This document shows positions 27,047-36,324 of a stretch of DNA of 64,000 nucleotides, in pieces. This DNA is from Cerasibacillus terrae (GTDB taxonomy: Bacteria; Bacillota; Bacilli; Bacillales; Amphibacillaceae), in NCBI RefSeq assembly GCF_008039555.1, contig NZ_VDUW01000002.1, positions 248,001-312,000 on the forward strand, in the 5' to 3' direction. The position numbers were made by a program, and so were the translations under genes. Under the pieces are notes generated by a model. That model searched no databases and was not told the DNA's origin. It worked only from the letters and a program-made list of their open reading frames with translations. Within the stretch, counting starts at the first letter, position 1, and every line of letters starts with the position of its first letter.

Positions 27047-28423
27047 CTACATCGTTTTCACATTTGGGCTTTGATTATCATTATTTTCTTGATGTTCTGC
27101 ATCAAAACTCTTTAATTTAATCCTGAACAATTTCGTTAAAAAGATCATATAGACAAGGCCGATAGCTACCCAGATGATCCCCCAAATTAATGCATCAGAT
27201 TGTAGTTGTGACCATAGTATTCCTGTACTTAGAGTTCCTAATGAAGGCATAATGACATATTTAAATACCTCACGAGCTGTTTTATATCTTTTTTGTTGAA
27301 ATACAAAGTATGCTATAACGGATAAGTTGACGAAGGAAAATGCAATTAAAGCACCAAAGTTAATGACTGAAGCAATCAGTTCTAGGTTAGGCCATATGGC
27401 AAATAATGAAACAATTCCTGTTAGGATAATGGTGAAAATCGGTGTACGAAACTTTGGATGAACATATCCAAAGTATTTCTTCGGAAGTATCCCGTTTCGT
27501 CCCATCACATAAAGTAAGCGAGAAACACTTGCATGTGATGCAAGTCCGGAAGCGACCGTAGCTGCAAAGGCGCCTGCCATAAAAATGAGCTGAAATATTT
27601 TCCCACCTAAATATAAACCAATTTCCGGTAATGTATCATCTAATACATGAAAAACAGAGAGATCTGGAAATAATGTTTGTGCAAAATAGGAGCCGACAAA
27701 GAAAATAAATCCACCTAAAAGTACTGTAATAATGATTGCTCTTGGAACGGTTGAAGCAGATTTGGCTTCTTCTGTATACATCGTTATAGCATCGAAACCG
27801 ATGAAGGAAAATGCTACGACGGTTGCTCCAGTCAAGACGGCGACGATTTCTACATTCGCATGAAATAGTGGTTGTAATGTAAAAATCGTGCCTTCTCCCA
27901 TTCCATGATATAACTGGATAGATCCAATCACAATAAAGGAAAGCATTAATAATATGGTAAAACTGACAAGGATTGTATTCAGTCCAGAGGTCGAGCGCAT
28001 ACTATATATATTTATTGCCGTTACAATGGCTACATAACCTACGACCCAAATCCAAACAGGGACACTAGGAAACAAGGATTCCATATAAATGCGAATGATT
28101 AAAGCATTTACCATTGGAAGTAATAAATAGTCAAGGAGTGAAGCCCAGCCAACGAAAAATCCAAGATGAGGTCCTAGCGTTTTTCGTGTATACGTATATG
28201 CGGAGCCTGCATCAGGAAAGACACGAACCATTTTCCCGTAGCTTATCGCTGTTAATACCATGACTAATAATCCGATAAGATAGGCAAGAGGCACAACACC
28301 GTTTGTCATTTTGGAAACAATACCAAATGTATCAAAAACGACTGTCGGTGTCATATAACCTAATCCAAGTGCAACAACCGCCCAAACTCCTAAAGAGCGT
28401 TTAAGCGTAGTTTTTTCATTCAT
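27047..28423 (-). CDS. APC family amino acid permease
   Basis: A 458-residue integral membrane protein with about twelve hydrophobic segments. The first helix has the substrate-binding glycine pattern in 'VVALGLGYMTPTVVFDTFGI', and helix 6 has 'VAFSFIGFDAITMYTEEAK', both typical of amino acid/polyamine/organocation permeases. GGAGG is well placed before the ATG. It is the last gene of the leftward catabolic cluster (aminotransferase, aldehyde dehydrogenase, GNAT, M20 hydrolase), so it probably imports the substrate, perhaps GABA or another omega-amino acid. Specificity is inferred from context only. Confidence 0.88.
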   Translation of the reverse strand: MNEKTTLKRSLGVWAVVALGLGYMTPTVVFDTFGIVSKMTNGVVPLAYLIGLLVMVLTAISYGKMVRVFPDAGSAYTYTRKTLGPHLGFFVGWASLLDYLLLPMVNALIIRIYMESLFPSVPVWIWVVGYVAIVTAINIYSMRSTSGLNTILVSFTILLMLSFIVIGSIQLYHGMGEGTIFTLQPLFHANVEIVAVLTGATVVAFSFIGFDAITMYTEEAKSASTVPRAIIITVLLGGFIFFVGSYFAQTLFPDLSVFHVLDDTLPEIGLYLGGKIFQLIFMAGAFAATVASGLASHASVSRLLYVMGRNGILPKKYFGYVHPKFRTPIFTIILTGIVSLFAIWPNLELIASVINFGALIAFSFVNLSVIAYFVFQQKRYKTAREVFKYVIMPSLGTLSTGILWSQLQSDALIWGIIWVAIGLVYMIFLTKLFRIKLKSFDAEHQENNDNQSPNVKTM

Positions 28424-28466
28424 ACATCATGCCTCCTATATTTCGTTATGAAATTACTGACACCGC

Positions 28467-29735
28467 CTACATTTTGTGGTTTTCTGTCCAATCAATAATA
28501 AAATTAGCATAAACGTTTGCCACCTCAAGAACACTGTAAAGATCAACATTTTCATCAGGTCCGTGCATATTTTCACCAATTGGTCCAAAGCATAATCCAG
28601 CCTTATTATAGTATTGTGTGAATCGCGCATCATTGCCGGAAGCCCTGCCAATAATATTTACCTGATGATTTAATATATTTTCTGATGTGTTGATAAATGT
28701 TTTGACAAAGGGGTGATGGGGATCTTGATACCAAGGTTCAGTGGACCAACCAAACCATTCAATCACTGGTGGATTGTTTGTTAACCATTCATCATGAGCG
28801 GCAGCTTGGGAGATGGTATCATGAATTAACTTTTTTATTTCCTTCCGACTTTCACCTGGAATAAAACCAATTCGACATTCTAACACCGCTTCTCCGGGAA
28901 CAGTCGATACCCAATCTCCTGCATGAAGGGCCCCTAGATTAAGATGTACTGCTTGGCCTGAACCCTGTTCATATAGTTCAAACGTAATGTTTTCGCTCCG
29001 CCATTTATTCAGCTCCTCTAGTGCATGAAACACTTTGTACATTTTGGAAATGGCATTTACCCCTTCATGTGCCAATCCGGCATGAGCTGTTTTTCCTTTC
29101 ACTTTCACTCGAAAATACATAATCCCAGCATGTGATATGGTGACATTTAAATTATGTGGTTCCGTGGAAATGAAGCCGTCGGTAATATATCCTTCTTCAA
29201 AGCATGCTAAAGCTCCTCCGCCACCACCAGCTTCTTCTTCAATGACACAATGTAACTGCACATCACCAGGGATGGGATAACCTAAATCAATCAACGTTTT
29301 TAATGCGAACCAATTGGCAACTAAGCCAGATTTCATATCAGCAGATCCTCTTCCATAGAGTTTATTCCCGATGATTTTTCCGCCCCAAGGGTCTACCGTC
29401 CAACCCCCAATAGGATCCGGTGAAACAACATCCATATGTCCATGTAATGTTAAGGATGGTGCTTTTTCACGATTTTTCCCATGATAGATTCCGATAAGAT
29501 TCTTTCGTCCTGAAAAGGGGATTCCTGAATCAATAAAAGCTTCGTGCTTGGAAATCTCCTCATAATCTGGCCCAAATTCGTGAATTTCTAAACCAATTTC
29601 CTCATACTTGTGCTTCATATAGTTTTGTCCTTCGTGTTCATTCCCAACGATGGTTTTAATTTGGACGAGCTCTTGAATCGTTTGATATAATTCTTCTTTA
29701 TTTTGGTTCATATAGTTACGTATGTTCGTATCCAA
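28467..29735 (-). CDS. M20 family metallohydrolase (ArgE/DapE-type deacylase or peptidase)
   Basis: A 422-residue zinc-dependent amidohydrolase. 'LTLHGHMDVVSPDP' near residue 95 carries the first metal His and Asp. 'LYGRGSADMKSGLVA' near 125 has the bridging Asp. 'VIEEEAGGGGGAL' near 165 has the catalytic Glu-Glu pair. 'GRASGNDARFTQYYN' near 363 belongs to the C-terminal metal region. The lid/dimerisation domain lies between. Such enzymes remove acyl groups or cleave dipeptides in the cytoplasm. The neighbouring permease, GNAT protein and transaminase suggest release of an amino compound from an N-acylated or dipeptide precursor. It has its own start region; whether it is co-transcribed is unclear because a hairpin lies upstream. 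Confidence 0.88.
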   Translation of the reverse strand: MDTNIRNYMNQNKEELYQTIQELVQIKTIVGNEHEGQNYMKHKYEEIGLEIHEFGPDYEEISKHEAFIDSGIPFSGRKNLIGIYHGKNREKAPSLTLHGHMDVVSPDPIGGWTVDPWGGKIIGNKLYGRGSADMKSGLVANWFALKTLIDLGYPIPGDVQLHCVIEEEAGGGGGALACFEEGYITDGFISTEPHNLNVTISHAGIMYFRVKVKGKTAHAGLAHEGVNAISKMYKVFHALEELNKWRSENITFELYEQGSGQAVHLNLGALHAGDWVSTVPGEAVLECRIGFIPGESRKEIKKLIHDTISQAAAHDEWLTNNPPVIEWFGWSTEPWYQDPHHPFVKTFINTSENILNHQVNIIGRASGNDARFTQYYNKAGLCFGPIGENMHGPDENVDLYSVLEVANVYANFIIDWTENHKM

Positions 29736-29774
29736 CGATAATCCTCCTGTTTGATTAAAATATATTTCTAAGTG

Positions 29775-29820
29775 AAGCCCCTTATCGATATTTCGCTTGT
29801 GGATAGATAGGGGCTTTTAA
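29775..29820 (-). terminator. Hairpin between the GNAT and M20 genes
   Basis: AAGCCCCTTATC and GATAGGGGCTT form a stem with a one-base bulge. The T-run is on the plus strand, so termination of the leftward transcript is possible but imperfect. Confidence 0.5.
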
Positions 29821-29827
29821 TTTCGTA

Positions 29828-30478
29828 CTATTTCTCTTGATAATCTTTATTTTTCCATTCCATTAAAGCTCCATATTGTAAAGAAGCTTCATCACCAGGT
29901 AAATAATTTTTAATGACATGTTTCAATTCAAATCCATTTCTCATCTGAAATGTTAATACAGGGTCGTAAATTTTTTCCTCCTGTACTTTGGCAACATATT
30001 CTTCTGCACTAAGATGGTCGGCATATTTATAAAAAAATGGCATTCGTCCACCAATAAAAATACTTTTTAAATTTAAATCTTGGCAAATCTTTTTTCGGCC
30101 ATTGTACAAATGTCGGCCTAATTTCATTTTCCGATAGTCTGGGTCGATGCCAACTTCTATTCCATAAAGATGATTTCCTGTTGGATTATGGTTCCGTATA
30201 TAACCTTCATCACAAATCTCCTCATAGCAGTGTTCATCACTATAATCTTCCATATTCACAATTAAACTCGAAGCATTCCCAACCATTTTTCCTTTATATT
30301 CAACGCAAATTTGTCCTTCTGGGAATAGTTTTAATTGATTTTTAAAATGCTCGGACTTCAGTGACATTTCTGATCCGAAGCATTTATGGGATAGGTCTAC
30401 AATTTTTCTAACGTCACTATCTTGAATATTCCGAACAATTACGTCGTTTTTCACCATTTTTAAATTTAAACTCATCAT
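29828..30478 (-). CDS. GNAT-family acetyltransferase, stand-alone version of the YhcX-type N-terminal domain
   Basis: A 216-residue protein with a complete GNAT fold: 'GNHLYGIEVGIDPDYRKMKL' near residue 102 and 'GRHLYNGRKKICQDL' form the acetyl-CoA-binding motif A. The flanking signatures 'KMVGNASSLIVNMEDYSD', 'GGRMPFFYKYAD' and 'DPVLTFQMRNGFEL' are those I associate with the N-terminal half of Bacillus bifunctional GNAT/nitrilase-like proteins (YhcX type). The carbon-nitrogen hydrolase half is absent, and the gene ends cleanly at the GNAT boundary. Its place between dehydrogenase and deacylase genes suggests acylation of a pathway amine, but this is inference. GGAGAG lies just before the tandem ATGATG start. 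Confidence 0.8.
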   Translation of the reverse strand: MMSLNLKMVKNDVIVRNIQDSDVRKIVDLSHKCFGSEMSLKSEHFKNQLKLFPEGQICVEYKGKMVGNASSLIVNMEDYSDEHCYEEICDEGYIRNHNPTGNHLYGIEVGIDPDYRKMKLGRHLYNGRKKICQDLNLKSIFIGGRMPFFYKYADHLSAEEYVAKVQEEKIYDPVLTFQMRNGFELKHVIKNYLPGDEASLQYGALMEWKNKDYQEK

Positions 30479-30540
30479 GAATCTCTCCTTTATAAATGAT
30501 TTGGAAATAGCAGCCCGCCAAAATAGCGGGCCACTTCCAT

Positions 30541-31959
30541 TTAAACAGTACGAATGGAAACAAATTTATCTTCTAAATATTCCTCAAGCCCGTATTTTCC
30601 ACCTTCATTACCGATTCCGCTTTCTTTGATTCCGCCAAATGGGGCTTGAATAACGATTGGAGCTGGGTCATTAATGCCTACAATGCCATACTCTAACTCT
30701 TCCATCATGCGCAGCCCTCTTCCTAAATCCTTCGTAAAGCAATATGCAGCCAAGCCATAGTATTTATGGTTCGCCTGATTAATTACTTCTTGTTCTGATT
30801 GAAACGTAAATAGTGGGGCAATCGGTCCAAATGTTTCTTCGGTAGCAATTTGCATGTCTTCTGTTGCATGTTGAATGACAGTTGGTTCATAAAAGTATCC
30901 TTTCGTTTCTCCTTCATATCTTTTACCACCGCTAATCACTTTTCCGCCTTTTTTCACTGCGTCAGATATTTGATTTTCGACTTTTACCAAGGCACCTTGA
31001 TTAATTAATGGCCCGATATCGGTACCTTCTGTGAAGCCATTTCCAACTTTTAATTGGGAAACTTTTTCAGCTAACTTTTCCCCAAACTCCTCGGCAATAC
31101 TTTCTGCGACATACACCCGATTTGTACTGATACATGTTTGCCCAGAGTTTTTAAATTTAGATAATAAGATACCTTTTACAGCTAAATCAAGATCAGCGTC
31201 CTCAAACACAATATAAGGAGCATGACCGCCGAGTTCCATGGAAACTTTTTTTACCGTGTCTGATGCATCTTTCAATAATTTTTTCCCGACGACGGTAGAA
31301 CCAGTAAATGTTAGTTTCCGAACATCAGGATTACTTGTCATTTCCTTTCCTATTTCTTCTGCAGGCCCGATGATTAAATTAACCACTCCATCTGGTAACT
31401 CTGCTTCATGAAAACATTCAAATACCTTTACTGCTGATATAGGTGTCTGGGGAGCAGGTTTCAATACAACCGTACATCCTGCTGCAAGTGCTGGTGCTAT
31501 TTTTCTCGTAATCATCGATAGTGGAAAGTTCCAAGGTGTAATGGCTGCACTCACGCCAATTGGCTGGCGAAGCACCATTAGATGTTTATCCGGATGAGTT
31601 GCAGGTAATGTGTCACCGTAAATTCGTTTCGCTTCTTCGGCATACCAATTTAAATATTCAATCGCACTAGCGACTTCTCTTCTAGCATCAGGTAATGGCT
31701 TACCATTTTCTTTTGTAATTGTTTCAGCCAAGAGCTCTGACTTTTCTTTCATGAGATGCACCACTTTATTTAAATAATCTCCCCGAATTTTACCAGGCGT
31801 TTTTTTCCATGTTTGAAAAGCTTGTTTTGCACTCGTAATTGCTTCTTTCGTTTCTTCCTTTCCTCCCATGGATACCGCATGAATGACTTCACCTGTGGCC
31901 GGATTTGTCACGTCCATTTCTTGTTTGGTCTTCCGCCACTTTCCGTTAATATAAAGCAT
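30541..31959 (-). CDS. NAD(P)-dependent aldehyde dehydrogenase, succinate-semialdehyde dehydrogenase type
   Basis: A 472-residue ALDH of normal length. It has 'ITPWNFPLSMITRKIAPALA' (N-terminal family signature), 'TFTGSTVVGKKLL' (nucleotide loop), 'VSMELGGHAPYIVFED' with the general-base Glu near residue 246 and 'KNSGQTCISTNRVYV' with the nucleophilic Cys near 280. It most resembles GabD-type enzymes, which oxidise succinate semialdehyde to succinate in the cytoplasm. The class-III aminotransferase upstream and the sigma-54 activator fit a GABA-type pathway. A short G+C-rich hairpin (30513-30531) separates it from the GNAT gene downstream. Confidence 0.85.
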   Translation of the reverse strand: MLYINGKWRKTKQEMDVTNPATGEVIHAVSMGGKEETKEAITSAKQAFQTWKKTPGKIRGDYLNKVVHLMKEKSELLAETITKENGKPLPDARREVASAIEYLNWYAEEAKRIYGDTLPATHPDKHLMVLRQPIGVSAAITPWNFPLSMITRKIAPALAAGCTVVLKPAPQTPISAVKVFECFHEAELPDGVVNLIIGPAEEIGKEMTSNPDVRKLTFTGSTVVGKKLLKDASDTVKKVSMELGGHAPYIVFEDADLDLAVKGILLSKFKNSGQTCISTNRVYVAESIAEEFGEKLAEKVSQLKVGNGFTEGTDIGPLINQGALVKVENQISDAVKKGGKVISGGKRYEGETKGYFYEPTVIQHATEDMQIATEETFGPIAPLFTFQSEQEVINQANHKYYGLAAYCFTKDLGRGLRMMEELEYGIVGINDPAPIVIQAPFGGIKESGIGNEGGKYGLEEYLEDKFVSIRTV

Positions 31960-32013
31960 ATGATCTCTCCCTTTTTACTAATAAATGGAATCGCTTACAA
32001 AATGGTTAATTGA

Positions 32014-32188
32014 TTGCGGGTTAACTGGATGTAAGACCGTCACTTTAAGATTCAAGAAATTAAGAATGATAGTGGGGGACAGGTAGCCAGTTAACGTCCG
32101 ATTTGTTCTAGAGTCTTTAAGTCATACCCGGCGATGCTAACAATCAGTGGGGATGAAGAAAATCCCCACTAATGGAAGCTTCATTTTA
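32014..32188 (+). repeat. Two-hairpin dispersed element, copy A
   Basis: Left hairpin TTAACTGG...CCAGTTAA and right hairpin AGTGGGGA...TCCCCACT are followed by a diverged right end, GAAGCTTCATTTTA. It is the longest and most diverged copy. Its right end overlaps the stop codon of the leftward aminotransferase gene. Confidence 0.75.
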
Positions 32189-33560
32189 TTTTCTTTTGAA
32201 AAGCAGTTAGTGCCGCGTCCATTCGTTCAAAAATATCCTCAATTTCTTGTTTATTAATATTTAAAGGTGGGGCGATTGCGATGCCTTGGTTATGTGCTCC
32301 AACTGCTCTAACAATTAATTTTTGTTTGAAAGATTCATTAACAACTGTATTCGCAGGAAACACACGACTTTCAAATAGCTTTTCGGTTGCCGGGTCTTCG
32401 TAAAGTTCAAAAGCGGATAGTAAACCAAGTGAGCGACTCTTTGTTACGAAAGGGTATTTTTGTTGTAAATAATCTAATCCTTTCTTCATTTCAATCTCCA
32501 TGTTCTTCACGTTTTCTAAAATATTGTCACGCTCAATGATTTCAATATTTTTTAAACCGATGGCACAGGCTGTCGGATGACCACTATAGGTGAATCCGTG
32601 TGATAACACTCCATCATAGTTGGCAAACGTTTGTCTAATTTCTTCATTCATCATCACGCCACCAAGTTGAGCGTAACCACTCGTTAATCCTTTCGCAATC
32701 GACATCATATCTGGAGTAACTTGCCAATTGTCAACACCAAACATTTTTCCTGTCCGGCCAAATCCACAAATAACTTCATCAGCTAAAAACAGAATATTGA
32801 ATTCATCACAAATATCTCTTACGGCTTGTAAATAACCTTCAGGTGGCATGTTTACACCACCAGCACCTTGAACAGGTTCAAGAATAATACCGGCAATGGT
32901 GTCTGCTCCTTCTCGCTCAATGATGCCTCTTATGGAATTGGCGTAATTCGGATCATCTTGATCACCTAACTCACAGTTTAATAAATGGGCTTCTGCATGA
33001 AACACCCCATCAATATTAGAACCAGCAAATTCATTAAATGTTGGAATTCCTGTTGCTGTTTGGGCGGCCATGGTGACTCCATGATAGGCTTTATTTAGAG
33101 CGATAAAGTTTCTTTTTTCTGATTTGCCTTTCAATCCCCAGTAAAATCTGGCTAATTTAAGTGCTGTATCATTGGATTCTGACCCACCAGATGTATAAAA
33201 TACCGTATTTAAATCCCCAGGGGTAATCGATGCTAATTTTTCAGCTAATTGAATTGCTGGTTCATTGGAAAAACCTTTAAAAGAAGAGGTGCATGCTAAA
33301 CTAGCTAACTGCTCACTTCCTGCCTTAGCAAGTTCTTGGTGCCCATGACCTAAATTCACATTCCAAAGCATTGACATCGCATCAAGATATTGTTCACCAT
33401 CGATAGCATTTTTTACATAAACTCCTTTTCCTTCAGAAAAAATAATACTCGGACCAGTTGTTGCTCCTTCCTTTGGATTAGAAGTTGGATGAAGAAAATG
33501 TTTTTTGTCCCATTCTACTAATTGCTTCACTTCTGTTTCTTTCGTTATCATTTTTTTCAT
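32181..33560 (-). CDS. Class-III PLP-dependent aminotransferase (GABA/omega-amino acid type)
   Basis: A 459-residue fold-type-I aminotransferase. Visible are 'FYTSGGSESNDTALKLARFY' (phosphate-binding region), 'GIILEPVQGAGGVNMPPEGY', 'FLADEVICGFGRTGKMFG' with the cofactor-binding Asp and 'SIAKGLTSGYAQLGG' with the Schiff-base Lys near residue 287. The family moves the terminal amino group of GABA, beta-alanine, diamines or similar compounds to an oxo-acid. A -24/-12 promoter lies about 50 bases upstream and a sigma-54 activator gene precedes it, as in the gab cluster of Bacillus thuringiensis. The exact substrate is not certain. The last codons lie inside a dispersed repeat element. Confidence 0.87.
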   Translation of the reverse strand: MKKMITKETEVKQLVEWDKKHFLHPTSNPKEGATTGPSIIFSEGKGVYVKNAIDGEQYLDAMSMLWNVNLGHGHQELAKAGSEQLASLACTSSFKGFSNEPAIQLAEKLASITPGDLNTVFYTSGGSESNDTALKLARFYWGLKGKSEKRNFIALNKAYHGVTMAAQTATGIPTFNEFAGSNIDGVFHAEAHLLNCELGDQDDPNYANSIRGIIEREGADTIAGIILEPVQGAGGVNMPPEGYLQAVRDICDEFNILFLADEVICGFGRTGKMFGVDNWQVTPDMMSIAKGLTSGYAQLGGVMMNEEIRQTFANYDGVLSHGFTYSGHPTACAIGLKNIEIIERDNILENVKNMEIEMKKGLDYLQQKYPFVTKSRSLGLLSAFELYEDPATEKLFESRVFPANTVVNESFKQKLIVRAVGAHNQGIAIAPPLNINKQEIEDIFERMDAALTAFQKKIK

Positions 33561-33609
33561 AAGTTATTCCTCCCCAGGATATGTTGAATTTCTTTCTTGC
33601 CATTATTCA

Positions 33610-33626
33610 TGCAAATCTCATGCCAA
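33610..33626 (-). promoter_or_regulatory. Sigma-54 (-24/-12) promoter for the aminotransferase operon
   Basis: The minus strand reads TTGGCATGAGATTTGCA, which keeps the GG and GC elements of the consensus TTGGCACG-N4-TTGCA at the required spacing. It ends 50 bases before the aminotransferase ATG and lies just downstream of the activator's terminator. Confidence 0.85.
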
Positions 33627-33634
33627 CATAAAGA

Positions 33635-33664
33635 AAAAAATAAAAAAAAGGGTTTGAAACCCTT
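33635..33664 (-). terminator. Rho-independent terminator of the sigma-54 activator gene
   Basis: On the minus strand AAGGGT-TTCAA-ACCCTT is followed by a long T-run. It insulates the activator transcript from the -24/-12 promoter that begins about ten bases further on. Confidence 0.8.
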
Positions 33665-33811
33665 ATAAAATGGGAATATATAATTTTATAAATATAAAAA
33701 TGATAATCGCTATTCAATAGATTATTAGGATTATTATAAAATTTCAGACATATTAATTATGCAATGATGCATAGATTATGCTGATTGACATACAGACTGC
33801 CCTTTGATTTA

Positions 33812-33938
33812 TCGCAGATTAACTGGCTATTGACCTTCCACTTCAAGAGTTATAAGTGGAGGATCAACAGCCAGTAAATGCCCGATTCGAATTAGTGGGA
33901 GATGAAGAAAACTCCCACTGATTGAAGTTTCACTTTAT
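33812..33938 (+). repeat. Two-hairpin dispersed element, copy B
   Basis: TTAACTGGCT...AGCCAGTAA forms the left hairpin, with inner pairing of TCCACTT and AAGTGGA, and AGTGGGAG...CTCCCACT the right one. The end is GAAGTTTCACTTTAT. It is shorter than other copies between the hairpins and lies 13 bases beyond the stop of the leftward activator gene. Confidence 0.8.
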
Positions 33939-33950
33939 TTCACAAACAAA

Positions 33951-36044
33951 TTAGCTAAGTTTTTGGCGTTCTAATATTTTTTTATATTTTCTACTCACAG
34001 TTGATTGATCAATATTTAATACTTTTGCTGCTTTAGTCGTCGATTGATAACGTTTCATTGCTAATGTGATTAATTGCTCTTCAACTGCTTGTTGTGCTTC
34101 TTTAAATGGAATAATATCTGTAATAATAAGTTCGCAATCTTTTTGTTCACCAAAATGCATATACGGTCGAATGAAATCAGCCGTAATAATGTCTTCATCT
34201 GCAAAAACGACAAACCGTTCAATTAAATTTTGTAACTCTCTCACATTCCCAGGCCATGAATAGGCTTCCAATAAGTTCAGAGCGTCTGGTGATAAATGGT
34301 GGCTTTTCCCATATTGTTCATTTAACTCTTGCATAAAATGATACGCAAGTAGTGGTATATCTTCCGGTCTTTCACGAAGGGGTGGAATGGTAATTGGAAT
34401 AACATGGAGGCGATAGTATAAATCCTCGCGAAATAGCCCCTCATGAACCATTTTTTCGATATTTTTATTTGTCGCAGTGATGATTTGTACATCAACAGGA
34501 ATAGGTTGTGTACTCCCCACGGGTGTAAATTCCTTTTCCTGAAGAACACGTAATAATTTGACTTGAAGCGAAAGAGAGAGTTCACTAATTTCATCTAAAA
34601 ATAATACTCCTTTTTCTGCTTTTTCAAAAAAACCGCTTTTTCCTTGTTGATTTGCCCCTGTAAATGCTCCTTTCACATAACCGAATAATTCACTTTCAAG
34701 TAATTCCTCTGGGATAGCCCCACAATTAAGTGCTAAAAAGGGAGCATTTGCTCGTTGCCCATATTTATGAATCGCTCGGGCAATTAACTCTTTTCCTACT
34801 CCAGATTCCCCTAACACCATCACGGTTGAATGGAATTCACTTAGCTTTTCAATTTTATGCATCACTCGTTCCATTTTCGGACTACAGTAAATGATTTGTT
34901 TCGTTATTTGACTTCTACTTTTGATTATTTCTAGTTCTTCTTTATATTCCTTTGTTAGTTTTCGTGTTTCTTGTAATTCGGCTTTTAATTTGGTTGTTTC
35001 TGTAATATCTCGCGATGCGATAACAATCCGGTGAATATTTCCGTTTTCATCGAATACCGGATTCCCAACTGCCATGACCGTTTTTCCATTCTTTGTTTTT
35101 TGAATGACAGAAACTTTTCCATGTTTTTCTAATACAAGTCTTGTTACAGAGGGTGAAAATTTCCCCTCCTTTTCTAAATCTAGCAAGTTCTTACCAACAA
35201 TTTGCTTGACATCCGTCTCCCAAAAGTCAGGTATAATATAATCACTATGACGCAGAATTACTCCACTATCATTCGTTACAATAATTTCATCATACAATGA
35301 AGATAAAATGGCCTGTAAATCTGTATTTAAATTTTTAACAGCTTCCATTTCCAGTGCCATCTCTTCTATCTTAGGTAAATCTTGAACGATGATCATAACA
35401 TTGTCATTATTTTCAGAGTGAGTAATAGGGATGTAGTCCACCAATATTCCAAATTCATTTGTAATATGGACTTGATTGAGAATCGCTTCCTTCGTTAAAA
35501 ATACTTTATCCATTTGGTTCTGATTAAAAATGGTCCCAGCATCAGAATCGATTACATTATCAAACGTAGACTTAACCATCTGGAGCCCAGTTTGGTTACA
35601 ATGGATAATTTTATAGTCGCGATCAATTACAAATACCCCCATCGGAATGGATGAAAGCATGCCTCTTAAAAAATTGGTGTGATGACTTTTTTGATGAAAA
35701 AGTTCGATAAAAAGATCTTCTCTACAAATATAACCAACCCATTTCCCATTTTCTTTTATAATGGTAAAGGGTGCTCCAAGTGCTTGAAAAATGATAGGTG
35801 GGGTGAGGGCTTCTTCCACAGCTAAAACCGTTATTCTTTCGATAGAAGTCGCCTTCGATAAAAGTGTTGTAACGGACATTTTTTGATGAACATGTCCCAT
35901 AAATACGTATTTACAAATGACTCCTTTTTCCTTAAGAAATAAAAAAGGGGTATTATTTTTTTTAATGATTTCCTGCCACTTTATATCAAGAGGATTGACG
36001 GAGATGCAAAATGGTGAATGAATGTTTTCTTTAGATATTTCCAA
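33951..36044 (-). CDS. Sigma-54-dependent transcriptional activator with PAS domains (GabR-like)
   Basis: A 697-residue enhancer-binding protein. The first 120 residues look like a CBS-type sensory region ('ALGAPFTIIKENGKWVGYI'). Two PAS domains follow ('LSSIPMGVFVIDRDYKIIHC' near 130 and 'SLYDEIIVTNDSGVILRHSD' near 245). The central AAA+ domain has Walker A 'GESGVGKE' near 415, the sigma-54-contacting 'GAFTGA', Walker B 'VLFLDEIS' and the 'FREDLYYRL' sensor. A helix-turn-helix ('TTKAAKVLNIDQSTVSRKYK') ends the protein. It activates RNA polymerase with sigma-54 at -24/-12 promoters, here most likely the one before the adjacent aminotransferase gene. The signal sensed by the PAS domains is unknown, plausibly the amino-acid substrate. 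Confidence 0.92.
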   Translation of the reverse strand: MEISKENIHSPFCISVNPLDIKWQEIIKKNNTPFLFLKEKGVICKYVFMGHVHQKMSVTTLLSKATSIERITVLAVEEALTPPIIFQALGAPFTIIKENGKWVGYICREDLFIELFHQKSHHTNFLRGMLSSIPMGVFVIDRDYKIIHCNQTGLQMVKSTFDNVIDSDAGTIFNQNQMDKVFLTKEAILNQVHITNEFGILVDYIPITHSENNDNVMIIVQDLPKIEEMALEMEAVKNLNTDLQAILSSLYDEIIVTNDSGVILRHSDYIIPDFWETDVKQIVGKNLLDLEKEGKFSPSVTRLVLEKHGKVSVIQKTKNGKTVMAVGNPVFDENGNIHRIVIASRDITETTKLKAELQETRKLTKEYKEELEIIKSRSQITKQIIYCSPKMERVMHKIEKLSEFHSTVMVLGESGVGKELIARAIHKYGQRANAPFLALNCGAIPEELLESELFGYVKGAFTGANQQGKSGFFEKAEKGVLFLDEISELSLSLQVKLLRVLQEKEFTPVGSTQPIPVDVQIITATNKNIEKMVHEGLFREDLYYRLHVIPITIPPLRERPEDIPLLAYHFMQELNEQYGKSHHLSPDALNLLEAYSWPGNVRELQNLIERFVVFADEDIITADFIRPYMHFGEQKDCELIITDIIPFKEAQQAVEEQLITLAMKRYQSTTKAAKVLNIDQSTVSRKYKKILERQKLS

Positions 36045-36246
36045 TATTACATCAACTCCCTAAATTCAGAAACTAAATGGTATTACCAACATACCACATC
36101 CAATCCAACTTTCAATCGCTTAAATTGTCGAAAACTGCGTAGACCGTTTTAATAAATAGAGTCTAAGAATTGGAAATATAAGAGAGGGGAAGGGAGAAGG
36201 ACTAACTAGAGAAAAAGCTGACGCTAAATGAAAAAGGAGCATAACA

Positions 36247-36282
36247 AAAAAGAGCGTATTAAGGCATACACGCTCTTTTTTT
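36247..36282 (-). terminator. Hairpin terminator downstream of the Na/Pi cotransporter operon
   Basis: AAAAAGAGCGT (36247-36257) pairs with 36270-36280. Both strands have T-runs. For the leftward phoU-like/cotransporter transcript it lies after the repeat cluster. Confidence 0.75.
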
Positions 36283-36324
36283 GTTATTATCCAGTCACAA
36301 GATTGATAGAGGGTTGAGCTTGGA

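Noticed and set aside
27047-36044. Ectoine degradation cluster (M20 deacylase, class-III aminotransferase, semialdehyde dehydrogenase)
   Set aside because: No ectoine hydrolase of the M24 type or diaminobutyrate-specific partner is present; a GABA/omega-amino-acid route fits the GabR-like sigma-54 activator better.
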